Shown piece by piece: positions 1-6,947 of a stretch of 13,450 bases of DNA. The notes under the pieces are model-generated. The model searched no databases. It saw only the letters and a list, made by a program, of their open reading frames with translations, and had not been told where the DNA came from. Every line of letters starts with the position of its first letter. Position 1 is the first letter of the stretch. A program made the position numbers and the translations under genes. The DNA lies in contig JBBPTG010000434.1 of NCBI GenBank assembly GCA_038093975.1, positions 1-13,450 of the forward strand. Direction: 5' to 3'. This DNA is from Chalciporus piperatus. Its lineage: Eukaryota; Basidiomycota; Agaricomycetes; Boletales; Boletaceae.

Positions 1-2
1 CT

Positions 3-1292
3 CGTTATTTCTCGTGGCCTGGTGTCACAAAGGACGTTAAAACTTACGTAGAACATTGTCAGATGTGCGCCCTCACGAAGGGAAAGTCAACTGCACAAAC
101 TGGCAAGTTAATTCCTCTTCCCGTTCCGAAAGAACCATGGAAGGATATATCTATAGACTTTACCACGGGTTTTCCTAAATCACGTGGCTTTGACGCTATT
201 TGTGTAATTGTAGATCGCTTCTCTAAAGAAGTAGAGTTTATCGCTTGTAAAAAGACAATTTCTTCGAAAGCACTAGCTATTCTATTTAGAGACAATGTTT
301 GGTGTAGACACGGACTTCCCTCTTCGATTGTTTCAGATCGAGGACCGCAATTTGCATCGGAGTTTACTTCGCAGCTTTGCACCCTTCTAGGAATAGAACA
401 GAAGCTGTCAACCGCTTATCACCCCCAAACCGATGGCCAAACGGAGCGTATGAACCGAGAACTCCAGCAGTATCTCCGCGCTTACGTGGCTAAACGTCAA
501 ACGGAATGGGCTGATTGGTTAAAGATAGCGCAGTTCCATCATAATTCCTCCCTATCCACTGCCACCGGAACGATTCCCTTCGCTATAACAAAAAACTACT
601 TCCCACGCATGGGATTCGAAGGCGATTCATCTCCGGCTGGCACATTCTTAGAGAAATGTGGAAAGGCACACAAAGAAGTAGAGCAGGCGTTAGAAGAAAC
701 TCAGAACCGGATGAAAGAGCAAGCGGACAAGCATCGGTCTGAAGCTCCAGATTATCAAATCGGAGCTTTCGTTATGTTATCCACGGATAACCTCAAACTA
801 CCTTATCCCTCCAAAAAGATGACACAAAATTGGATCGGACCTTATAAGATCACAAAGGTCCTTCCCAATGCAGTCACACTAGACTTGCCCAATTCTATGC
901 ATATCCATCCCACGGTTAATGTCAAACGGGTCAAACCGGCTAAAGAACCGTTGGAAGGGCAACCGGTCCGTCTTCCGGATCCGGTAGTAGTCAACCAAGA
1001 GGGAGAAGAAGAGTATGAGGTGGATTACGTAGTGAAATCTCAGGTTAAACAAGGACAGTTAGAGTACCTGGTTCATTGGAAAGGCTGGGACATATCGGAC
1101 CGTACATGGGAAAAGGCAGCGCATTTGTCAAATGCACCCGAAGCTGTCAAAGCTTTTCACAAAAAGCACCCGTCCGCCCCACGCCGCATTAACATGACCA
1201 TGGGAAATTTCTCTGCCTTGTTCCAAAAATACGAAAATCTGACAGAGGTTCCGGAGCGCAAGTTGCCGAATCGCCTGGAATGCGATTCCTAG
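3..1292 (+). CDS. Ty3/gypsy chromovirus pol, 3' part: integrase and chromodomain (family 1, copy A)
   Basis: This is the C-terminal 429 residues of a Ty3/gypsy polyprotein; the reading frame is open at the left window edge, so protease, reverse transcriptase and RNase H lie outside. The CQMC pair of the zinc-binding domain is near residues 20-23. The integrase core has D52 (in DISIDF), D112 (in VSDRGPQF) and E148 (in GQTERMN), with the expected 35 residues between the last two. A GPY-like stretch (NWIGPYKI) follows. A chromodomain lies at about 337-390, with LVHWKGW and the TWE motif; in chromoviruses this domain steers integration to modified histone tails. The frame is intact to its TAG, which is followed at once by the polypurine tract and LTR. 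A fragment of the same family lies inverted at 4089-5139. Family assignment is certain; whether the whole element is intact cannot be seen. Confidence 0.93.
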   Translation, partial: RYFSWPGVTKDVKTYVEHCQMCALTKGKSTAQTGKLIPLPVPKEPWKDISIDFTTGFPKSRGFDAICVIVDRFSKEVEFIACKKTISSKALAILFRDNVWCRHGLPSSIVSDRGPQFASEFTSQLCTLLGIEQKLSTAYHPQTDGQTERMNRELQQYLRAYVAKRQTEWADWLKIAQFHHNSSLSTATGTIPFAITKNYFPRMGFEGDSSPAGTFLEKCGKAHKEVEQALEETQNRMKEQADKHRSEAPDYQIGAFVMLSTDNLKLPYPSKKMTQNWIGPYKITKVLPNAVTLDLPNSMHIHPTVNVKRVKPAKEPLEGQPVRLPDPVVVNQEGEEEYEVDYVVKSQVKQGQLEYLVHWKGWDISDRTWEKAAHLSNAPEAVKAFHKKHPSAPRRINMTMGNFSALFQKYENLTEVPERKLPNRLECDS

Positions 1293-1300
1293 AGAGGGGA
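1291..1300 (+). promoter_or_regulatory. Polypurine tract of family 1 copy A
   Basis: The purine run AGAGAGGGGA lies between the pol stop codon and the LTR start TGTTATAG, three bases before the LTR. This is where Ty3/gypsy elements prime plus-strand DNA. The same run recurs at 1917-1926 before the second LTR. Confidence 0.75.
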
Positions 1301-1303
1301 TAG

Positions 1304-1755
1304 TGTTATAGTATTTAAAAACTTTTCAAACTTTTGCCTACAACGGTATTCGAACTCTGGACTTTGTCTACAACTTAGGGGCAAGCCGGATTCATCTTAA
1401 TCCGCTCCGGTAGTCCCTGTAGCATTACGTAAACTATTACATAATCAGGTCACGTGACAAAGGTCCAGACTTAGATGAGTCAGCAATGATGTCATGGCCT
1501 AGACCCTAATCCGTGCCTGGTACCTTTTCTTATCGTCGTCCCTTTACCTTATCTGTCTTTCCCTTTATGATTTCCTTATTCGGCTGTTGGTCTGTGCGCA
1601 CTTCTCAATAGTATATAAGTAGCCCTGTACTTATCACAGACCCCAGTCTAATCCATTTGTTGCTTCACCGCAATTAAGCTTTAGTACTCAGCATATTCCT
1701 TCGCAAGGCTTAGTGTTGCCTTAAGTCCCCGCTGTGTTGTGACTCAGTCATAACA
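1304..1755 (+). repeat. LTR of family 1, copy A (3' LTR)
   Basis: A 452-bp LTR beginning TGTTAT and ending ATAACA, so its ends are 6-bp inverted repeats with the usual TG...CA. It directly follows the polypurine tract of copy A. It is about 96% identical to the LTR at 1930-2383, and most differences are transitions, several at CpG. It holds a palindrome GTCACGTGAC (1449-1458), a TGAGTCA box (1476-1482), TGATGTCAT (1487-1495) and a TATATAA box (1612-1618). The base after its end starts AAATGCACCC, which is internal sequence of the same family (see 1756-1929). Confidence 0.92.
1612..1618 (+). promoter_or_regulatory. TATA box in LTR of copy A
   Basis: TATATAA occurs once in the LTR, about 140 bp before its end, the usual arrangement for U3 promoter, R and U5. 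It is conserved in the neighbouring LTR at 2240-2246. Confidence 0.6.
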
Positions 1756-1929
1756 AAATGCACCCGAAGCTGTCAAAGCTTTTCACAAAAAGCACCTGTC
1801 CGCCCCACGCTGAATCAACATGACCATGGGACACTTCTCTGCCTTGTTCCAAAAATACGAAAATCTGACAGAGGTTCCTGAGCGCAAGTTGCCGAATCGC
1901 CTGGAATGTGATTCCTAGAGAGGGGATAG
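1756..1929 (+). pseudogene. Truncated pol tail and polypurine tract of a second family 1 copy (A')
   Basis: These 174 bp match 1130-1303 of copy A without gaps: the last chromodomain residues, the stop codon and the polypurine tract. Relative to copy A there is an in-frame TGA at 1811-1813 where A reads CGC, plus several substitutions, so this copy is decayed. It begins exactly at the last base of the LTR before it and runs straight into its own LTR. The simplest reading is that copy A integrated into the tail of copy A' in the same orientation. Confidence 0.85.
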
Positions 1930-2383
1930 TGTTATAGTATTTTAAAACTTTTCAAACTTTTGCCTACAACGGTATTCGAACTCTGGACTTTGTTTACAAC
2001 TTAGGGGTCAAGCCGGATCCATCTTAATCCGCTCCGGTAGTCCCTGTAGCATTACATAATCTATTACATAATCAGGTCACGTGACAAAGGTCCAGACTTA
2101 GATGAGTCAGCAATGATGTCATGGCCTAGACCCTAATCCGTGCCTGGTACCTTTTCTTATCATCGTTCCATTTACCTTATCTATCTTTTCCTTTGTAATT
2201 TCCTTATTCGGCTGTTGGTCTGTGCGCACTTCTCAATAGTATATAAGTAGCCCTGTACTTATCACAGACCCCAGTCTAATCCATTTGTTGCTTCACTGCA
2301 ATTAAGCTTTAGTACTCAGCATATTCCTTTGTAAGGCTTAGTGTTGCCTTAAGTCCCCGCTGTGTTGTGACCCAGTCATAACA
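1930..2383 (+). repeat. LTR of family 1, copy A' (3' LTR)
   Basis: A 454-bp LTR with TGTTAT...ATAACA ends, about 96% identical to 1304-1755. It keeps the palindrome GTCACGTGAC (2076-2085), TGAGTCA (2103-2109) and TATATAA (2240-2246). It is followed by 54 bp of unassigned sequence (2384-2437), which would be the old insertion flank. Confidence 0.9.
2240..2246 (+). promoter_or_regulatory. TATA box in LTR of copy A'
   Basis: TATATAA sits at the same place as in the first LTR. Whether it drives transcription here cannot be judged; an active solo-like promoter would read rightwards into the transposon end at 2438. Confidence 0.5.
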
Positions 2384-2437
2384 AATCCCACCGCTTGATC
2401 GTTGTAATCTCTTTCGGACTTCGGGTTGAAACATCGT

Positions 2438-2636
2438 CATCAGGAAAAACCATTTCCCTATATAGAAGGGGTCTTATCTATATAGAGCTATGATTGCTAT
2501 AGGACCTTCTATATTACTATATATTATTCTGCAAGTGACATAGAGCACTTATAAAGTACTATGGGAACTCTCAGATTACTATATAGCTTTTTGAAAGCAA
2601 TATTGAGTACTATAAAGTTCTATAATAACTACCATA
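2438..2636. repeat. Left terminal region of the DNA transposon family, first copy
   Basis: It starts CATCAGGAAAAACCA and is dense in CTATA/TATAG words in both orientations, as in the copy at 9854-10051. Subterminal repeats of this kind are transposase binding sites in several DNA transposon superfamilies; that role is inferred here. Confidence 0.8.
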
Positions 2637-3318
2637 GTAAGTTTCACGGAGCCGTAGTGATTGAAATGGTAATTGTTGGCGAGTGGTATCATTTGTGACT
2701 ATTTGCGCGAGAGGGTGACAATTGTGTCTGTAGCATCAAACAGAGTGAGCGGCAAGGGAAAGATAAAAATGGAGGTAGCGACAAGGATGCCAGTGAGAGA
2801 TGTCGCGACACAACATACCCAATTCATTGTCATCGGTCCGAGGGTGAGGATGAATGAGTCAAGTCGAGAAACGATGCGACACACATGATCATGTGTGTTG
2901 CATCGTCTCTCGTCGTCATCGTTGTCAGTCGAGTGAGGGTGAGGACGAGACGACACACGTGATCGTGTGTCGCCGCCGCCATCGCCGTCATTGTCAGTCG
3001 AGGGTGAGGGTGAGGTGAGGGTGAAGGACAAGGAGACGAGAACGGGAACGAGAGACGACGACGACACATGATCGTGTGTCGTCGTTGTCGTTGTCGTCTA
3101 AGGGCGAGGGGCGAGGGTGAGGTGAGGACAAGGGAAAAGGGACGAGAACGGGAACGAGAGACAAGACGACACACGCGCTCGTGTGTCGTCGTCGTCTCTC
3201 GTCGTCGTCCTCTCCCGGGCCGGTCGAGCGTGAGTGTGAGGGCGCGACACGGACGTGGGCCGTCTCTCGTCATCGTCGTCGGCCGAGGGTGAGAGGGTGA
3301 GGGTGAGGTGAGGACAAG

Positions 3319-3490
3319 GGACGGTCGTCCGTTGTGTCGTCCGTTGTCGTGTGCGTCGTGTCGTTCACGCGCTGTCTCGTCGTCGTCAGTCCAGGGTGAG
3401 GGCGAGAGGACGGTCGTCCGTTGTGTCGTCCGTTGTCGTGTGCGTCGTGTCGTTCACGCGCTGTCTCGTCGTCGTCAGTCCAGGGTGAGG
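3319..3490. repeat. 83-bp perfect direct repeat, two copies at 89-bp spacing
   Basis: Positions 3319-3401 and 3408-3490 are identical (GGACGGTCGTCCGTTGTG... to ...CCAGGGTGAGG). Unlike the neighbouring units, this one lacks a strong central hairpin. Perfect identity between two copies points to a recent tandem duplication inside the older array. Confidence 0.85.
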
Positions 3491-3747
3491 TGAGGGTGGA
3501 CGATGAGGAGTCATCGTCGTGAGTTGAGGGATAGGGTGGGAGTGAGGGGGCGGCCGAGGGTGAGGGTGAGGGTGAAGGACGAGGGAACGAGACGACGACG
3601 AGAAAAGACATGACACACGCGATTGCATGTGTCGAGTCTTTTCTCGTCGTCGTTGTTGGTCGAGCGGGGACCGAGAGAGAACGAGAACGAGAGATGCGAC
3701 GACACATGCGATCGTGTGTCGTTGCGTCTCTCGTCGTCGTCGGCCGA

Positions 3748-3770
3748 GGGTGAGGGTGAGGGTGAGAGGG
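3748..3770 (+). other. G-quadruplex motif
   Basis: Four GGG tracts at 3748, 3754, 3760 and 3768 are separated by 3, 3 and 5 bases, which meets the canonical G3+N1-7 rule. A second match lies at 3546-3572 (GGGGG, then GGG at 3558, 3564 and 3570). Folding itself is not shown by sequence. Confidence 0.6.
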
Positions 3771-4088
3771 TGAAGCACTAGGGTGAGGTTGAGGATGAAG
3801 CACGAGAACGACATGCAACGCACGCAAACGCGTGCGTTGTGTCATCTCTCGTCGTCGGCGTCGTCGTCAGTGGAGGGCGAGGGTGAGGTGAGGGCGAGGG
3901 TGAGGTGAGGGCGAGGGTGAGAGGGTGAAGGACGAGGCTGAGGACGAGAAAAGACATGACGCACGCGATTGCGCGCGTCGGATCTTTTCTCGTCGTCGGC
4001 GTCGTTGTCAGTGGAGAGCGAGGGTGAGGTGAGGGTGAGGTTGAGGGTGAAGGACGAGAACGACACGAGAAACGACATAACGCACGCG

Positions 4089-5139
4089 CGGACCAGTTGC
4101 CCTTCCAATGGTTCTTTAGCCGGTTTGACCCGTTTGACATTAACCGTGGGATGGATGTACATGGAATTGGGCAAGTCTAACGTGACTGCATTGGGAAGGA
4201 CCTTCGTAATCTGATAAGGTCCGATCCAGTTTTGCGTCATCTTTTTGGAAGGATAAGGTAATTTGAGGTTGTCCGTGGATAACATAATGAAATCTCCGAT
4301 TTGATAATCTGGAGCTTCGGACCGATGCTTGTCCGCTTGCTCTTTCATCCGGTTCTGAGTTTCTTCTAATGCCTGCTCTACTTCTTTGTGTGATAGCGAA
4401 GGGGATTGTTCCGGTGGCAGTGGAAAGGAAGGAATTATGATAAAACTGTGCTATCTTCAGCCAATCAGCCCATTCCGTTTGACGTTTAGTCACATAAGCG
4501 CGGAGATACTGCTGGAGTTCTCGGTTCATACGCTCTGTTTGGCCATCGGTTTGGGGGTGATAAGCGGTTGACAGCTTCTGTTCTATTCCTAGAAGGGTGC
4601 AAAGCTGTGAAGTAAACTCCGATGCAAATTGCGGTCCTCGATCTGAAACAATCGAAGAGGGAAGTCCGTGTCTACACCAAACATTGTCTCTAAATACAAT
4701 AGCTAGTTCTTTCGAAGAAATTGTCTTTTTACAAGCTATGAACTCGACTTCTTTAGAGAAGCGATCCACAATAACACAAATGGAATCAAAGCCACATGAT
4801 TTAGGACAACCTGTGGTAAAGTCTATAGATATATCCTTCCAAGGTTCTTTCGGAACCGGAAGGGGAATTAATTTGCCAGCTTGTGCAGTTGACTTTCCCT
4901 TTGTGAGGGCGCACATCTGACAATGTTCTACGTAAGTTTTAGCGTCTTTTGTGACACCAGGCCACGAGAAATAACGAGTAACTAGATGTAGAGTACATCC
5001 TTGGCCACCATGGCCGCCAATCGGGGAATCATGAAGGATTGTAAGTAATTTAATACGTAACGGAGTAGGGACGAAAACTTTGTTTTTATCATTTTTAAAT
5101 ACTATAGACCCTTCGTCACAAACGAAGCCATCTACCATA
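4089..5139 (-). pseudogene. Ty3/gypsy pol fragment, integrase (family 1, copy B), inverted and broken
   Basis: Read on the minus strand this encodes the end of the RNase H/integrase linker (VFVPTPLRIKLL), the zinc-binding domain (H and H in ILHDSPIGGHGG, then CQMC), and the integrase core with all three catalytic residues (DISIDF, VSDRGPQF, GQTERMN). It aligns with copy A positions 1-970 over 4978-4089 with one gap: 80 bp (A 587-666) are missing at the 4392/4393 junction, which shifts the frame. It stops at the VR codons that precede the chromodomain in copy A, where the hairpin array begins, so chromodomain and LTR are lost. Its upstream end is cut at 5139/5140 by the LTR of family 2. It cannot make a working protein. 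Confidence 0.92.
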
Positions 5140-5389
5140 TGTTATGATCACTCATTCTTTCCTTCCCCATTACCTTGTACTAAGTCCTAGTCGCTGGTTC
5201 GAGTCCTGCCTAGGCCTCCCAATTCTTACCTTGCTTTAGTCAGCGAACATTCCTTAATGTTCTTTCACCTTCCACGCTTCGTCATCACTGACTCGTATGC
5301 TTACCGAGCATGACTCATTCCTATTCGTCATGACTTGTTCTTACATATTCTGACTCGTTCTATGCCTGCCCTTAACTCGTTTCTTCACT

Positions 5390-5396
5390 TATATAA
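5390..5396 (+). promoter_or_regulatory. TATA box of the family 2 LTR
   Basis: TATATAA lies 32 bp before 5422, where the sequence complementary to the primer-binding site begins. That is the spacing expected between a TATA box and an RNA start. Confidence 0.65.
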
Positions 5397-5421
5397 ACCC
5401 TTGAGTTTCCTCCTGTAACCC

Positions 5422-5433
5422 TAAGTTAGACCT
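5422..5433 (+). promoter_or_regulatory. Predicted RNA 5' end acting as self-primer
   Basis: TAAGTTAGACCT is the exact reverse complement of AGGTCTAACTTA at 5609-5620. In Tf1/sushi-type elements the first bases of the transcript fold back, pair with the site behind the LTR and prime reverse transcription. The position relative to the TATA box fits the RNA start. Confidence 0.65.
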
Positions 5434-5608
5434 ACGCAATCTAGCTTGGTCATTCCTCGCTTCCTGTGAACCCTCTGAGAGTCACCGTCCCACTCTTGAA
5501 CGGACGCTAGGCCTTAACATGGACATCCCATCGTTAGGCTACCTTTGAAACCCTTGTCATTGACTAGGCTTTTGTGTCTACACTTTGACCCGGTACAAGC
5601 GTAACAAA

Positions 5609-5620
5609 AGGTCTAACTTA
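5609..5620 (+). promoter_or_regulatory. Primer-binding site, self-priming type
   Basis: AGGTCTAACTTA starts two bases after the LTR end, where a primer-binding site belongs. It does not start with TGG, as a site for a tRNA 3' end would, and instead pairs over 12 bases with 5422-5433 in the same transcript. Confidence 0.7.
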
Positions 5621-5654
5621 CCCCTGAAGGCTACCTTCGCTGTAGACCTCCACC

Positions 5655-6947
5655 ATTTCCCAACGACCTCGCCTCGACACCTCTCGCTGGGGCCTCCCAC
5701 GAGAGACCGCTAATCCACAGAACCCCGAATCTTCTGACTCGGGCTCACCTGAAGAGGAAGATCCCTCTAACCCCTACGACACCTCGGATCTTTACGACGA
5801 ACCAATCACCACCCAAGAGGAACAAGAAGAAACCCTTCACCTCTCCCACGAATTTTCCTCAGCTGTAACCATCCCAAGGTCACCAACACCACCGTCACCA
5901 ACCCCAATATCCCGAAGAGCACCACAGTTCCCTGTGTCGCCTGCTCCCCCACGAACCCCAGCTTTCCCCACTCCTTCCCTTTCCGTGCCCGCATTTGCAC
6001 CAGGAGCGTATCAGGTACCCCCTACCTTCGTAAACCCCATGTCTTCCTCCAAACCCACTGAACTCCGCATCGGAGCCCCAGACGCCTTTGATGGCTCCTT
6101 TGAAAAAAGCACTGCTTGGATGAATTCCATTCAATTCTATCTCACCGTCAATAGTGACGTATACAACACTGACCCCAAGAAGATCGCCTTTGCGCTATCT
6201 TACATGTCCAAAGGATCAGCAGCCACTTGGGCTGCCACCTTCCGCCGTAAGGCCATCACCGGCGCCACTGTCACAATGGGAACCTGGGCTCAATTTATCA
6301 CTGATTTCGAAACCGCATTCAAACACCACGATACCGTAGGAAACGCCGTCGCCTGGCTTTCTACCAAACGAATGAAACCTCTCAAGAATGGAGAGCATTC
6401 TCCCTCCCTCCCAGAATTCATTTCGAGTTTCCAGAATCAAGTCGCCTTATCAGGCATCACCGATAACAATGTCCTAATTGGATACTTTTCCGCGGGCATA
6501 CCCATCTCCCTCATGAGACGAGTCAACAGCATGGACACCGTCCCTACCACGATTGAGGATTGGTACAAACGCACCACCCAGTTCCAGACCCAATGGGAAC
6601 ACGCCAATGAAATCGCGAATCACAATCGCAACCCTGCCAAGCCATTCCGTCCGTTCTCCTCCGCCAACCACTCTACCCCTGCCAGGGACCCCAATGCCAT
6701 GGACGTCGACGTCATCCGTATCTCCAAACTCACTCCTGAAGAGCGGAAACGCTGCCAGGAGAAAGGACTCTGCTTCCGCTGCAGGAAAGCTGGACATCGG
6801 TCCAACGCCTGCCCAGAATTCTCCTCGAACCAGAAAATCCCGAAGAAGGTTCAGAAGGTTGAGGAAGAAATTCCCTCACTGATCGAGATAGATGATGAGG
6901 ATGAAACCACAGTTCGTAAAGTAGCCTTTGTCACAAAGGGTTTTTAG
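5655..6947 (+). CDS. gag: gag, structural protein of family 2 (start codon apparently lost)
   Basis: The frame is open from 5646 to the TAG at 6945-6947. It has a proline- and acid-rich N-terminal part (EEEDPSNPYD, PTPPSPTP), a capsid-like gag domain (from about AFDGSFEKSTAW to KHHDTVGNAVAWL), and a zinc knuckle CFRCRKAGHRSNAC of the form CX2CX4HX4C at residues 373-386 counted from 5655, which binds the RNA genome. No ATG occurs in any frame between 5521 and 6039. I place the start at 5655 because CCACCATTTCC there looks like CCACCATG with the last base changed; counted so, the protein has 430 residues. If only ATG works, the product starts at 6039 (302 residues, MSSSKPTELR) and keeps the capsid and zinc-knuckle parts. 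The stop is overlapped by pol in the -1 frame. Confidence 0.8.
   Translation: MSQRPRLDTSRWGLPRETANPQNPESSDSGSPEEEDPSNPYDTSDLYDEPITTQEEQEETLHLSHEFSSAVTIPRSPTPPSPTPISRRAPQFPVSPAPPRTPAFPTPSLSVPAFAPGAYQVPPTFVNPMSSSKPTELRIGAPDAFDGSFEKSTAWMNSIQFYLTVNSDVYNTDPKKIAFALSYMSKGSAATWAATFRRKAITGATVTMGTWAQFITDFETAFKHHDTVGNAVAWLSTKRMKPLKNGEHSPSLPEFISSFQNQVALSGITDNNVLIGYFSAGIPISLMRRVNSMDTVPTTIEDWYKRTTQFQTQWEHANEIANHNRNPAKPFRPFSSANHSTPARDPNAMDVDVIRISKLTPEERKRCQEKGLCFRCRKAGHRSNACPEFSSNQKIPKKVQKVEEEIPSLIEIDDEDETTVRKVAFVTKGF

Larger units (their letters stand above)
2438..4088. mobile_element. Truncated non-autonomous DNA transposon with internal hairpin array
   Basis: The first 199 bp (2438-2636) match the left end of the complete transposon at 9854-10051. 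The first 110 bp are about 95% identical, including the terminal CATCAGGAAAAACCA and the TATAG-rich stretch; similarity then weakens. After that the interiors differ: here a short unassigned stretch (about 2637-2830) leads into the GAGGGTGA/hairpin array. No right terminus TGGTTTTTCCTGATG occurs before the family 1 fragment at 4089, so the element is truncated there. The base pair before the left end is GT, not TA, so its target duplication is not visible. No frame in this region resembles a transposase; the arginine-rich or histidine/proline-rich open frames are by-products of the repeats. Confidence 0.7.
2830..4088. repeat. GAGGGTGA minisatellite with about ten embedded hairpins
   Basis: Purine-rich blocks of GAGGGTGAGG alternate with units of the form GACGAGAACGAGAGACGAC, a hairpin, and TCTCGTCGTCGTC. 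Clear hairpins lie at 2871-2906 (18-base arms, one mismatch), about 2953-2975, 3055-3090, 3160-3195, 3593-3652 (17-base perfect outer arms CGACGACGAGAAAAGAC), 3690-3735, 3805-3850 and 3943-3994. The half unit at about 4055-4088 is cut by the next element. The arm sequences differ from unit to unit while staying complementary. One related single unit occurs in the other transposon at 10124-10172. Nothing suggests a protein. No known RNA family is recognised. Confidence 0.8.
5140..5606 (+). repeat. 5' LTR of family 2
   Basis: A 467-bp LTR beginning TGTTATGATCAC and ending GCGTAACA. The TGTTA...TAACA ends are inverted repeats. A related LTR with ends TGTTACGATCAC...CGTAACA is found at 12366-13166. 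It contains a TATA box at 5390-5396 and the likely RNA start near 5422. The base before it belongs to family 1 fragment B; the left target duplicate would be CCATA (5135-5139). A short upstream frame starts at ATG 5519 and stops after nine codons. Confidence 0.85.

Noticed and set aside
3068..3845. Several arginine-rich and serine/proline/histidine-rich open frames of 60-190 codons on both strands
   Set aside because: They follow the GAGGGTGA and CGTCGTC repeats in overlapping phases and have no domain or consistent start; they are by-products of repeat composition.
2830..4088. Telomeric origin of the GGGTGA repeats
   Set aside because: The runs are short, irregular and interrupted by hairpins, and do not match TTAGGG-type fungal telomere repeats.
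3842..4348. Apparent fusion of integrase C-terminal region with a serine/proline-rich tail on the minus strand
   Set aside because: The tail is the hairpin array read through from fragment B after the break at 4089; it is a chance fusion.
5187..5220. tRNA-like B box GGTTCGAGTCC in the family 2 LTR
   Set aside because: The T-stem has a mismatch, and no matching acceptor stem or anticodon arm is found about 70 bp upstream; a lone 11-base match is not enough for a tRNA gene.
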